64,000 nucleotides of DNA from Streptomyces aurantiacus. Lineage in GTDB: Bacteria > Actinomycetota > Actinomycetes > Streptomycetales > Streptomycetaceae. The stretch spans positions 9,362,001-9,426,000 of the forward strand of contig NZ_CP114283.1 in the NCBI RefSeq assembly GCF_027107535.1. The letters are read 5' to 3'. The notes below the pieces were generated by a model. The model did not search any database and was not told the DNA's origin. It was given only the letters and a program-made list of their open reading frames with translations. Each line of letters starts with the position of its first letter. The stretch's first letter is position 1. Shown here in pieces: positions 43,259-53,466 of this stretch. The translations under genes and the position numbers were made by a program.

Positions 43259-46200
43259 GTGAGCAGCAGGCCATCCCGAGGCGCTGCTCGCCTCGCAGCC
43301 ATACTCGACGCGCTACCCGACGCGTTGGTGCTGGTCAACGCCAACGGAACGGTCGTCAACGCCAACACCATCGCCCTGGAGGCCTTCGAGACCCCGGGCA
43401 CGGCTCTCGTGGGGCGCGGGCTGCTCGACCTGCTGCCGCAGTTCGACTCCCGGCTCATCCCCGGCACGATGCGGCGCCCCGAGACCGTCGACGAGAGCGG
43501 CCGCACCCGGCCGACCCGGATGATCGCCCGCCGCACCGACGGCAGCGAGTTCCCGGTCGAGGTCACGAGCGCGCATCTGGAGAACGGGCAGCAGGCGTAC
43601 GACGGTTACGGATACACCGCCGACGAACTGCTGATGATCGTCGTACGGGATCTCTCCGGCACCGTCGACACCGAGGCGGAACTCGCGCGTTCGCAGCGCC
43701 AGACGGAGATGATCCTGCGTGCCGCCGCCGAGGGCGTCGTGGGCACGGACACCGAGGGACGGGTCGTCCTCGTCAACCCCGCCGCCGCGCAGATACTCGG
43801 TTTCCGGGCCAGCGACCTCGGCGGGCAGGAGCTGCACCCGCTGATGCTGCACTCCCGCGCGGACGGCGAGCCCTTCCCGTACGAGGAGTCGCCGCTCGCC
43901 GACACCCTGCGCTCCGGGCGCAAGCACCGGGTGCGCGGGCAGGTGCTGTGGTCCAAGAGCGGCGACAAGGTGCCGGTCGACCTGACCACCGCACCGGTGC
44001 GGGACGGGGACCAACTCGTCGGGGCCGTGATGACCTTCACGGACCGGCGGCCGTACGACGCGCTCGCCGAGGAGAAGGACGCCGAGGCCGCGCGCCATCA
44101 GGAGGAACTCGCGCAGGCCTCCGAAGCGCACGCCGAGGAGCTGGCCTCGCTCCGGGAGGAGCACGCGCGGGCACTCGGCGAGCTCCGCGAGCAGCACGAG
44201 GAGGAGCTGGCCGCCGGAGACGACCGGTACGCGGCCCTCGCCGAGCGCGAGAAGGACAGCTACGAAGCACTGGCCGCACGGCACGAGCAGCTTCTCGCCG
44301 TTCTGGGGCGCTCCCTGCGCGGGCCGCTCGACCAGCTGCGCGGCGAACTCGCCACCCTCGCCGCGGACGACGCCGGGCAGCTGTGGCCCGAGGCCAACCA
44401 GGTGCTGCATCACCTGTCGGCCGGCTACTCGCGCATCACCACCCTCGTCGACAACGTGCTCGCGTACCAGCGCCTCGACTCGGGATCCGAGAGCGTCACC
44501 CGTACGAAAGTGATGCTGGACGCGGTCGTCTCCGCCGGGGTCGACGGGGCGGTCGAGCTGATCGGGCCCGGACGGGTGCAGTTCGCCGTGCACGCGCCGC
44601 CCATCGAGGCCGAGGTCGACCCGCAGCGGCTCGCCACCGCCCTCGCGCATCTCATCGCGGACGTCGCGGGCGTCGACTCCACGGGCAACTCGCCGGTCTC
44701 GGCCGGCGGCTACATGGACAACACGGTCGTCGTCGCGGCCGCGCAGCGCGGTGAGGGCGTACGGATCGAGGTGCGCGGGCCGTACACCGGGGGAGACCCG
44801 GTACATGAGCCGATCGTCCGCGGGATCGTGCGCGCGCACGGCGGTGTGCTGCAGACGCACGAGGTCCCCGGGATGAGCGGCAGCGCGTTCGTCCTCGAAG
44901 TGCCCATCGGGGGCGGGGCCGGGTCGGTTCCGGCCGTCGGCCAGGGTGGCGACGCGGATGTGGATTCCGGTCCGGGGCCGGGCGGGGCGCCGAACGGCGC
45001 TCCGGCGTTGGGAGCGGGCTCCGGTGAGGCCGGCTCCGCACTCGCCCTGCCCGAGCAGGCTTCATCGCAGGGCGGCGGGCGGCGGCGGGCCCGGCGCGCC
45101 TCCGTCGACGCGTTCCTGGAGAGCGAGGTCGGCCCCCCGACGGAGACGGCTGTGCCCACCGGCCGGCGCAGGCGCGCCGGAGGGGACGGGGAACAGCCGG
45201 CGCTTCCGGCTCAGGTCTCCGCCGTAGCCGCGGACGAGGGCGGCGTCGAGGAGAACGGCGGATCGGGTCGGCGGCGTGGGCGGCCGAGTCCCGCCGAAGG
45301 CGGTGGCGTCTCCGAGGGCGGTGGCGTCTCCGAGGGTGCGGTCGTGACCGCCGCCGAGCACGCTGCCGGTACCGCGGCGACGGGGCTCGGGGCGACCGTG
45401 CCTCCGCAGGGCATGCCCGCGCCCGCCGGCGGGCGGCGTGCGCGACGGGACGGCGAACGGCAGGCCCTGCCCGCCGCGCTGCCCGCGGCCCCCTCTCCCG
45501 CTCCGGACGCGAGTACGGGTGGAGGTGGGGGTGGAGACACCGGCGGCGCCCAGCCCACCGGGCGGCGTCGGCGTGCGCTGGCCGCCGCGGCGGAGCGTGC
45601 GGCGGCCCAGGAGTCGGGACCGCGCGCGGTGTTCGCGCTGCCGCCGGCCGAGGCGGACCGCTCTCCCGAATACGCGGCCCAGGCGGCCCAGTACGCCCAG
45701 ACCCACGGTCAGGCGCCCGCCCAGTCGGCAGACGGACGCCACGACGTGGCCCTGCACGATCCTGCCGACGATCACACGCCGCCCCAGCCGCATCCGGTGC
45801 AGGCCCCCAGCGGGCGGCGGCGGGCCCGGCAGAGCTCGGGTGAAGGCGATGTCGCGGCCGGTGGAGCACCGGGGGTTCCCGGTCAGCCGGTTCCGGCGCA
45901 GGCTGCTCACCCCTCCCCGCCGGTGCCGGGTGCGCCCGGTACCGCCGGTGCGCCCGGCCAGGCCGTGCCCGTTCCCGGGCAAGGGATCCCCGGGCAGGGA
46001 CTCCCCGTTCAGGGTGCTCCCGGCCAGATGGTTCCCGGGCCGGGAATGCCTGGACAGCCGGGCTCCGTTCAGAATGATCCCGCGCAGCAGCCCATGCCGG
46101 GGCAGCTGCCCCCCGCGCAGGCCGTACCCGCGGAGGGCGCGCCCGCTCAGCCCTTCCCCGGGCAGGCCGCGCCCCTGCCTGCTCAGGGAGCCCCGGGTCA

Positions 46201-47917
46201 CACCGCTCCCGCGGCCGTTCCCACCGCAGGGCAGACCGTTCCTCCGCAGGGCCTGCCCCAGCAGGGCATGCCTGGCCAGGCGCTCCCTCCGCAGGAGTCC
46301 GCCGCCGGTCAGGCGCTCCCTCCGCAGGCCGCCCCCGGGCAGCTGGCCCCCGCCGGTCTCGCAGGCCCCGCAGCGGGTTCCGTACCCGAGGGCTCCGCGG
46401 GCCAGGGCGCGGTCCCGGTGCCCTCCGCGCCGACCCAGGGCACTCCTGAGGCCGCGCAGCCGCAAGCTCAGCCCCAAGCCCAGGTGCCTCAGGCGCCTGC
46501 GGCCGAGGCACCGACCGGGAACGCAGCCGCGTCCGCTCAGCCGTGGGCCGGCGCGGCCGATCCCTCCGGCGCCGGTATGCCCGTGCAGCCGGAGGCCGCC
46601 GCGGCGGCCCAGTCGTGGACAGGCTCGGCCGAGGTGGCAGCCGCTCCGGAGCCCGCAGTGGCCCCTGAGCAGCCGCGTGTCGCGCAGCCCCTTCCCGCCG
46701 AGGCAGCGGCGCCGCCCGTCGACCCCAACTCGACCCAGGGCCGGGCGATCAGCGTCCGTACGCTCGGACAGGGCGTCCCGTTCGGCCGCCGCATGATCGA
46801 CGCCCAGCAGCCCAGGCCGGGCCGGGCGGCCGTTCCCGCACCGCAGGCGCAGGCTCAGATGCAGGCGCAAGCCCAGCCCGCCGCGCAGGCGGGAGCCGTG
46901 CCGCAGCCCCAGGCGCCCACGCCTCCCCCGCACTCGACCAACGGCTCCGGGCGGCGCCGTAAGCTCGGCACCCGCCCCGAGCCCGTCGCCGAGCAGACGG
47001 ACACCGGGGCGCGCCAGCACCCGCAGACCGGAGGGCAGCAGTCCCGGCTCGCCCACACCACCGAGGGCACCGGCCGGTCGTACGCCATAGGAGCCCCGGA
47101 CGAGAACGCCGACGAGGGCCCCGAGCCGCTCGACGGACCGGGCGGCGCGGTAGAGGTCGCGAACCAGCCGCACCCTCAGCCGATGGACGACGAGCTGCCC
47201 CCTGAGCCGCTGGACAACCCGCGCCGGCTGCTGGTGTGGCCCGCGCCGGACATCACGACCCAGCAGGCACTGAGCGACCGCGGCTACCGGCCCGTCATCG
47301 TGCACTCGCGCGAGGAGGTCGACGCGCAGATCGCCGCCTTCCCGGCCGCGCTCTTCGTGGACCCACTCACCGGCCCGATCACCCGCACGGCGCTCCAGTC
47401 GCTGCGTCAGGCCGCCGTCGCCGCCGAGGTGCCGGTCCTGGTGACGGCGGGTCTCGGCCTGGCGACACGCGAGGCGGCATACGGCGCCGACCCGGCCGTA
47501 CTCCTCAAGGCGTTGGCTCCGCGCGACAGCGAGCAGCACCCGCCGCGGGTACTCCTCATCGAGGAGCACGCGGAGATCGCGCTCGCGCTGACCTCGACGC
47601 TGGAGCGGCGCGGGATGCAGGTCGCGCGAGCCTCGTCCGACGCGGACGCGGTCACGCTGGCCGGGCAGATGCGGCCGAACCTGGTGGTGATGGACCTGAT
47701 GCAGGTGCGTCGCCGACGCGCCGGGATCGTCGACTGGCTGCGCGCGAACGGACAGTTGAACCGCACCCCGCTCGTCGTCTACACCGCCGCCGTCGACCAG
47801 ACCGAGTTGCCGCGGCTCGCCGCGGGGGAGACGGTGCTGTTCCTCGCCGAGCGATCGACGAGCGCCGAGGTGCAGGACCGGATCGTGGACCTGCTGGCCC
47901 GGATCGGCACCAACTGA
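43259..47917 (+). CDS. Giant PAS protein with degenerate kinase core and receiver-like C-terminus
   Basis: A 1552-residue protein; GTG start after GGGAGGAAG. PAS domains at about 10-130 and 145-262, a charged coiled coil at 265-345, then a HisKA-like segment where the expected S-H-E-L-R-T-P-L reads GRSLRGPLDQL: Ser352 replaces the phosphoacceptor His. The ATPase-like region (415-560) has ALAHLIADVAGVD where the N box should have Asn. Residues about 565-1310 are Pro/Gln/Ala/Gly-rich with recurrent GRRRR motifs and PGQ-type runs. Two receiver-like domains follow (about 1318-1420 and 1440-1552); the second keeps an Asp in LVVMDLMQV but lacks the usual Lys. It is probably a non-catalytic scaffold or sensor, cytoplasmic, with no TM. 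Confidence 0.9.
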   Translation: MSSRPSRGAARLAAILDALPDALVLVNANGTVVNANTIALEAFETPGTALVGRGLLDLLPQFDSRLIPGTMRRPETVDESGRTRPTRMIARRTDGSEFPVEVTSAHLENGQQAYDGYGYTADELLMIVVRDLSGTVDTEAELARSQRQTEMILRAAAEGVVGTDTEGRVVLVNPAAAQILGFRASDLGGQELHPLMLHSRADGEPFPYEESPLADTLRSGRKHRVRGQVLWSKSGDKVPVDLTTAPVRDGDQLVGAVMTFTDRRPYDALAEEKDAEAARHQEELAQASEAHAEELASLREEHARALGELREQHEEELAAGDDRYAALAEREKDSYEALAARHEQLLAVLGRSLRGPLDQLRGELATLAADDAGQLWPEANQVLHHLSAGYSRITTLVDNVLAYQRLDSGSESVTRTKVMLDAVVSAGVDGAVELIGPGRVQFAVHAPPIEAEVDPQRLATALAHLIADVAGVDSTGNSPVSAGGYMDNTVVVAAAQRGEGVRIEVRGPYTGGDPVHEPIVRGIVRAHGGVLQTHEVPGMSGSAFVLEVPIGGGAGSVPAVGQGGDADVDSGPGPGGAPNGAPALGAGSGEAGSALALPEQASSQGGGRRRARRASVDAFLESEVGPPTETAVPTGRRRRAGGDGEQPALPAQVSAVAADEGGVEENGGSGRRRGRPSPAEGGGVSEGGGVSEGAVVTAAEHAAGTAATGLGATVPPQGMPAPAGGRRARRDGERQALPAALPAAPSPAPDASTGGGGGGDTGGAQPTGRRRRALAAAAERAAAQESGPRAVFALPPAEADRSPEYAAQAAQYAQTHGQAPAQSADGRHDVALHDPADDHTPPQPHPVQAPSGRRRARQSSGEGDVAAGGAPGVPGQPVPAQAAHPSPPVPGAPGTAGAPGQAVPVPGQGIPGQGLPVQGAPGQMVPGPGMPGQPGSVQNDPAQQPMPGQLPPAQAVPAEGAPAQPFPGQAAPLPAQGAPGHTAPAAVPTAGQTVPPQGLPQQGMPGQALPPQESAAGQALPPQAAPGQLAPAGLAGPAAGSVPEGSAGQGAVPVPSAPTQGTPEAAQPQAQPQAQVPQAPAAEAPTGNAAASAQPWAGAADPSGAGMPVQPEAAAAAQSWTGSAEVAAAPEPAVAPEQPRVAQPLPAEAAAPPVDPNSTQGRAISVRTLGQGVPFGRRMIDAQQPRPGRAAVPAPQAQAQMQAQAQPAAQAGAVPQPQAPTPPPHSTNGSGRRRKLGTRPEPVAEQTDTGARQHPQTGGQQSRLAHTTEGTGRSYAIGAPDENADEGPEPLDGPGGAVEVANQPHPQPMDDELPPEPLDNPRRLLVWPAPDITTQQALSDRGYRPVIVHSREEVDAQIAAFPAALFVDPLTGPITRTALQSLRQAAVAAEVPVLVTAGLGLATREAAYGADPAVLLKALAPRDSEQHPPRVLLIEEHAEIALALTSTLERRGMQVARASSDADAVTLAGQMRPNLVVMDLMQVRRRRAGIVDWLRANGQLNRTPLVVYTAAVDQTELPRLAAGETVLFLAERSTSAEVQDRIVDLLARIGTN

Positions 47918-47957
47918 ATCTGCTCGGCCGGCGGCACCAACTGAACATACGCACATA

Positions 47958-47999
47958 CGGGTTGGGGCGCTGTTTCACGTGAAACAGCGCCCCAACCCG
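47958..47999. terminator. 42-bp perfect palindrome between convergent genes
   Basis: Two 21-bp arms, uninterrupted by a loop, lie between the PAS-protein stop (47917) and the acyl-CoA ligase stop (48046). In RNA the structure should act as a bidirectional terminator. Its centre is the parS sequence. Confidence 0.75.
47971..47986. promoter_or_regulatory. parS: parS chromosome-partition site
   Basis: TGTTTCACGTGAAACA equals the bacterial parS consensus and contains the Streptomyces form GTTTCACGTGAAAC (47972-47985). ParB loads here to organise the origin region, so the window is probably within a few hundred kilobases of oriC. I found only one site. Confidence 0.92.
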
Positions 48000-48045
48000 C
48001 GTATCGGCCCGAACGCGCCCGGAAGGGCTGCGGATCCGATCCCCG

Positions 48046-49704
<1,659 letters not shown>

Positions 49705-49763
49705 GGCGTCCTCCCGGGGGCGACATTGCCTACGCGGTAGTAAGGGTTGGGCTGATTCTGCTC

Positions 49764-49781
49764 ACATACCGCGCGGTATGT
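49764..49781. promoter_or_regulatory. 18-bp palindrome, probable TetR-family operator
   Basis: ACATACCGCGCGGTATGT is a perfect palindrome 60 bp upstream of the acyl-CoA ligase start. A related shorter one, CTACGCGGTAG, lies at 49730-49740. It probably binds a fatty-acid-responsive TetR regulator encoded elsewhere. Confidence 0.72.
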
Positions 49782-49857
49782 CACTACTCCAGGATGATCG
49801 ATCACGTCACGACGGGATTGTTTGCCCGACGAGCGCTCTGTGCTCCCGCCGCGCCGA

Positions 49858-50403
49858 TCAGCGCACTGGGCCCAGCTCAGGGTCCTCACGGAGCTTTCCC
49901 AGGGCGCGCGACACGGCCGACTTGACCGTTCCGACCGACACGCCCAGCACGTCCGCGGTCTGCACCTCGCTCAGGTCCTCGTAGTACCTGAGTACGACCA
50001 TGGCCCGCTGCCGCGCGGGCAACTTCATGATCGCGCGCCACATCGCGTCGTGCAGCGCCTGGTGCTCCGCCGGGTCTCCGGCCGGCGGGGCCTGCGGCTC
50101 CGGCAGTTCGTCGCACGCGAACTCGTCGACCTTCCGCTTCCGCCACTGCGACGTCCGCGTGTTCAGCAGCGCCCGCCGCACGTAGCCGTCGAGCGCCCTG
50201 TGGTCCTCGATCCGCTCCCACGCGACGTACGTCTTCGTGAGTGCGGTCTGCAGCAGGTCCTCCGCGTCGCACGGGTTCGCGGTCAGCGAGCGCGCGGTAC
50301 GCAGCAACACCGGTTGGCGGGCCTTCACGTACGAGGAGAACGACGGGTACGCATGAGTCCGCGTCGCGGCATTCGAAGCGCTGGTGCAGACGGATGTGGT
50401 CAT
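49858..50403 (-). CDS. ECF sigma factor, SigE-like (SigE family)
   Basis: A 181-residue extracytoplasmic-function sigma factor. Region 2: FSSYVKARQPVLLRTARSLTANPCDAEDLLQTALTKTYVAWERI; region 4: KLPARQRAMVVLRYYEDLSEVQTADVLGVSVGTVKSAVSRAL. Three Ala/Ser/Thr-rich residue groups start the protein. It belongs to the short actinobacterial SigE-family group often encoded without an anti-sigma factor, and none is seen next to it. It shares a 150-bp intergenic region with the ligase promoter, but both genes point the same way. Confidence 0.92.
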   Translation of the reverse strand: MTTSVCTSASNAATRTHAYPSFSSYVKARQPVLLRTARSLTANPCDAEDLLQTALTKTYVAWERIEDHRALDGYVRRALLNTRTSQWRKRKVDEFACDELPEPQAPPAGDPAEHQALHDAMWRAIMKLPARQRAMVVLRYYEDLSEVQTADVLGVSVGTVKSAVSRALGKLREDPELGPVR

Positions 50404-50875
50404 GGCTCCACGCTAGGATCGCCCCCTACTCCAGCGGATCGGCCGCAGGTCCCGAAGCCGTGTCCGCCTCAGGTTGTAGGAGGGGGGCAGGCCCCACCTC
50501 CTGAAGGTGGACACGAGGCTCCGGACCCCTGAGGGTTCACCCCTGAGAGACGGCTTCTTCCGCAGTAGCCCGCTCCCCGCCCTGATGCGGGAGGACTAGA
50601 GGCGCACTCCGGACGGAGCGGGTGGAAGCGGCCGCGCGCCCGCCGCACGGTACGACCACGGCTTGCGGAGCCTGCCGAACGCGCCCCGATCCGCCGACCT
50701 CCGCCGACAGGTACACACGTGCCCTCACGCCCTGCGGTACGCGCCTGCTCCGCCCATGACCCCGCGATACCCGCCCCCTGGCTCGTGGTACCCGCGCTCT
50801 GCCTGGGCGGCGGCCGCGACGCGTGGGTCCGGCAGAAAGCCGGACCCACGGCCGCCGAGAACCCGGCTCGACCGC
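50404..50875. other. Gene-free 472 bp between ECF sigma and DUF1906 genes
   Basis: It contains G-rich hairpin-prone segments around 50476-50525 (GGAGGGGGGCAGGCCCCACC and onward) in the ECF sigma promoter/leader region, and a terminator for the DUF1906 gene at 50822-50850. I see no credible coding frame. Confidence 0.55.
50822..50850 (-). terminator. Hairpin after the DUF1906 gene
   Basis: CGTGGGTCCGGC pairs perfectly with GCCGGACCCACG around AGAAA (12-bp stem), 26 bp after the stop. Confidence 0.85.
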
Positions 50876-51751
50876 TCAGCCGATGCGCGCGACGGGCGCG
50901 TGCATCACATTGCGGTCGATCAGCAGCGTGCGGCCGCCGTGCCGTTCGCGTACGTTGCCCGCGTACTGGTGGATGCGCCGCGCGGGCGCCCACGCGGTCC
51001 TCCGCAGGACGGGCTCCTTGTCGAGCTGGGCCCGCACTCCCCACCGTGCGAACCACATCACCGCCGGCAGATCCCGCACACCGGCCCGCCGCGCGCTCTC
51101 GATGTGGCGCACGCCCGACTCGGCACTGCTGTAGAAGCCCGGCAGATACCCCTGGCGCGACACCTCCCGGTCCCATCCGCGCACGAACAGGAGCGTGGAG
51201 CGGGCACACCTCTTGTTCCGATGCGCATAGGCCTCCATGTCCAGGAAGAGCGGGCTCCCCGGACGGATGCCGAGCGCCGCCGCCCTCCTCACCGCGTCAC
51301 GCGCCTCCGCCGTCCCCTGCTTCCAGGGATGCCCGCCGATCCGGACGTTCCTCTTGTGCTTCGCGAACACACAGGTCGACTGCGAGCCCACGTACAACGG
51401 CAGCACGCGCCAGCCCTGGCCGTGCACCGTCCGCATCCAGCGGTGACTCAGATGGGGCTGGGCCCGGCAGGCCCGTCCGCGACCGCCGAAGTAGACGCCC
51501 ACGGCCCGGTACGAGGACGCCCGCCACCGCCGCATGGTGTCCGCGGACGGCGCCCGACAGGTGTCGAACGCACGGCCCTTGTAGACGAGCGGCCCGGGTC
51601 TCGCGCCCGGCTCCGGGGCGTGGGAACCCGCCGGTGCGAGGGCACCCGGCGCCCATGGCCCCGCCTCCGCGGGGGGTGCGGCCGTGAGCCCCATCAGGAG
51701 CAGCACGAATCCGAGTCCGACGATCACCTTGTGAGAACGCAGCCAACGCAT
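50876..51751 (-). CDS. Secreted DUF1906 glycoside-hydrolase-like protein
   Basis: About 291 residues. Signal peptide MRWLRSHKVIVGLGFVLLLMGLTAAPPAEA, with Arg residues just upstream if the TTG at 51763 is used. The mature domain matches DUF1906/Rv2525c-like TIM barrels: GRAFDTCRAPSADTMRRWRASSYRAVGVYFGG, GWRVLPLYVGSQ, GSPLFLDMEAY (acidic pair), GFYSSAESGVRH, WFARWG and HQYAGN. Such proteins resemble GH25-type cell-wall enzymes, but activity is mostly undemonstrated. It is monocistronic with its own terminator. Confidence 0.86.
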   Translation of the reverse strand: MRWLRSHKVIVGLGFVLLLMGLTAAPPAEAGPWAPGALAPAGSHAPEPGARPGPLVYKGRAFDTCRAPSADTMRRWRASSYRAVGVYFGGRGRACRAQPHLSHRWMRTVHGQGWRVLPLYVGSQSTCVFAKHKRNVRIGGHPWKQGTAEARDAVRRAAALGIRPGSPLFLDMEAYAHRNKRCARSTLLFVRGWDREVSRQGYLPGFYSSAESGVRHIESARRAGVRDLPAVMWFARWGVRAQLDKEPVLRRTAWAPARRIHQYAGNVRERHGGRTLLIDRNVMHAPVARIG

Positions 51752-51823
51752 ACGCCGAGTCAACGGTCCCGCCCGGGCGGTCGGCCCCGGACACGCGCCA
51801 CGTTCATCCGTCCGCCCCCGGAA

Positions 51824-52996
51824 TCAGCCCCGATCGTCCGAACCCAGGATCAGCCCCGACGTCGGAACGCCCGTCCCGGCGGTCACCAGCACGCGACGGG
51901 CTCCCGGTATCTGGTTCACCGCCGAACCGCGCAGTTGTCGTACTCCCTCCGCCACTCCGTTCATCCCGTGCAGATACGCCTCACCGAGCTGCCCGCCGTG
52001 GGTGTTCAACGGCAGCCGTTCCTCCGCCACGAAGTCCGCGGCCTCACCAGGCTTGCAGAACCCGAACTCCTCCAGCTGTGTCAGCACGAACGGCGTGAAG
52101 TGGTCGTACAGGATCCCGACGTCGATCTCGGCCGGCGTCAGCCCCGACGTGCGCCACAGCTGCCGGGCCACCACGCCCATCTCGGGCAGCCCCGTCAGGT
52201 CGTCCCGGTAGAAGCTGGTCATCTGCTCCTGCGCCCGCCCCGCGCCCTGGGCGGCCGCGGTGATCACGGCCGGCGAATGCGGCAGGTCGCGCGCCCGCTC
52301 CACCGAGGTGACGACCAGGGCCTGACCGCCGTCGGTCTCCTGACAGCAGTCGAGCAGCCGCAACGGCTCGACGATCCAGCGCGAAGCGGCATGGTCAGCG
52401 AGCGTGATCGGTCTGCCGTGGAAGTACGCCGCCGGGTTGGTCGCCGCGTACTTCCGGTCCACGACCGCCACATGCCCGAACGCCTCGGGGGTCAGCCCGT
52501 ACGTGTGCAGATAGCGCTGGGCCGCCATCGCCACCCAGGACGCGGGCGTGAGCAGTCCGAAGGGCAGCGCCCAGCCGAGTGCGGCGCCCTCGGCCGACGG
52601 CTCCCGCCGCTGCACCCCGGAGCCGAATCTCCGCCCCGACCGTTCGTTGAACGCCCGGTAGCAGACCACCACCTCGGCCACCCCCGAGGCCACGGCGAGC
52701 GCGGCCTGCTGGACGGTCGCGCAGGCCGCCCCGCCGCCGTAGTGGATCCGGGAGAAGAAGGACAGCTCCCCCATGCCGGCTGCCTGGGCGACGGTGATCT
52801 CGGGACTCGTGTCCATCGTGAACGTCACCATGCCGTCCACATCGCCCGGCGTGAGCCCTGCGTCGTCCAGCGCTGCCCGCACCGCCTCCACCGCGAGCCG
52901 CAGCTCGCTGCGCCCCGAGTCCTTGGAGAACTCGGTGGCCCCGATCCCGACGACGGCCGCCCGCCCGCCGAGGCTGTCCTTCGTCCGTACGCTCAT
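51824..52996 (-). CDS. Thiolase-like lipid-transfer protein / side-chain aldolase (Ltp2-like)
   Basis: A 390-residue SCP2-thiolase-type protein. AAVVGIGATEFSKDSGRSELRLA, YGGGAACATVQQAALAVASGVAEVVVCYRAFNERSG and LPLNTHGGQLGEAYLHGMNGVAEGVRQLRG are family hallmarks. The active-site region reads GGGAACATV, with Cys. In mycobacteria Ltp2 is a retro-aldolase that cleaves the steroid side chain together with the DUF35 domain of ChsH2. It is last in the five-gene operon and overlaps the MaoC stop by four bases. Confidence 0.9.
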   Translation of the reverse strand: MSVRTKDSLGGRAAVVGIGATEFSKDSGRSELRLAVEAVRAALDDAGLTPGDVDGMVTFTMDTSPEITVAQAAGMGELSFFSRIHYGGGAACATVQQAALAVASGVAEVVVCYRAFNERSGRRFGSGVQRREPSAEGAALGWALPFGLLTPASWVAMAAQRYLHTYGLTPEAFGHVAVVDRKYAATNPAAYFHGRPITLADHAASRWIVEPLRLLDCCQETDGGQALVVTSVERARDLPHSPAVITAAAQGAGRAQEQMTSFYRDDLTGLPEMGVVARQLWRTSGLTPAEIDVGILYDHFTPFVLTQLEEFGFCKPGEAADFVAEERLPLNTHGGQLGEAYLHGMNGVAEGVRQLRGSAVNQIPGARRVLVTAGTGVPTSGLILGSDDRG

Positions 52997-53466
52997 GTCC
53001 GGCCCTCCGCGTCCTGGACCGCGGCCGGGTCCGTAGCCGGGGCAGCGCCGGTATCCGCCCGCGGCACCGTGACCGTGACCGTGACCGTCCCCGTGACATG
53101 TCTGCCGATGCCGTTGGCGCCGACGACCCGTACCGTCGCCGTGTCACCCCGGACGTCCTCCACCCTGCCGGTCAGCACCATGGTGTCGCCCGGGTAGTTG
53201 GGCGCACCGAGCCTGATCGCCACCCCCCGCAGCACGGCCCGGGGCCCGAAATGGTCCGTGATGTAGCGTCCGACCAGTCCGTTGGTCGTCAGGATGTTCA
53301 TGAAGATGTCCGGCGAGCCCTTCTGCCGTGCCAGCTCCGCGTCGTGATGCACGTCCTGGTAGTCGCGCGAGGCGATCGCCCCGGCGACGACGAGTGTGCG
53401 GGTGATCTCGATCTCCAGGGGCGGCAGCGCATCACCAACGCGCACCGGCCCGACATCGGTGGTCAT
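52993..53466 (-). CDS. MaoC-like enoyl-CoA hydratase (ChsH1-like)
   Basis: A 157-residue hotdog protein. REYQDVHHD-type motif ASRDYQDVHHDAELARQKGSPDIFMNILTTNGLVGRYITDHFGP contains the Asp/His of MaoC hydratases or their inactive partner subunits. The C-terminal 30 residues contain repeating Thr-Val and Ala-rich sequence and are probably disordered. In the igr locus ChsH1 pairs with ChsH2 to hydrate the steroid enoyl-CoA. It overlaps the genes before and after by 4 bp. Confidence 0.88.
   Translation of the reverse strand: MTTDVGPVRVGDALPPLEIEITRTLVVAGAIASRDYQDVHHDAELARQKGSPDIFMNILTTNGLVGRYITDHFGPRAVLRGVAIRLGAPNYPGDTMVLTGRVEDVRGDTATVRVVGANGIGRHVTGTVTVTVTVPRADTGAAPATDPAAVQDAEGRT

Noticed and set aside
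45880..46480. Regular CCCGGGCAGGG-like repeats resembling a repeat array or CRISPR
   Set aside because: They are short, imperfect and in frame, encoding PGQ/PAQ-type linker residues; there are no constant repeats with unique spacers.
45062..47956. 964-codon open frame on the minus strand across the PAS-protein linker
   Set aside because: Antisense to the Pro/Gln-rich linker and receivers; it is Arg/Gly/Leu-rich without a domain.
50663..53197. 844-codon plus-strand frame
   Set aside because: It covers the terminator and two well-supported minus-strand genes (DUF1906, Ltp2-like) and encodes Arg/Pro/His-rich nonsense.
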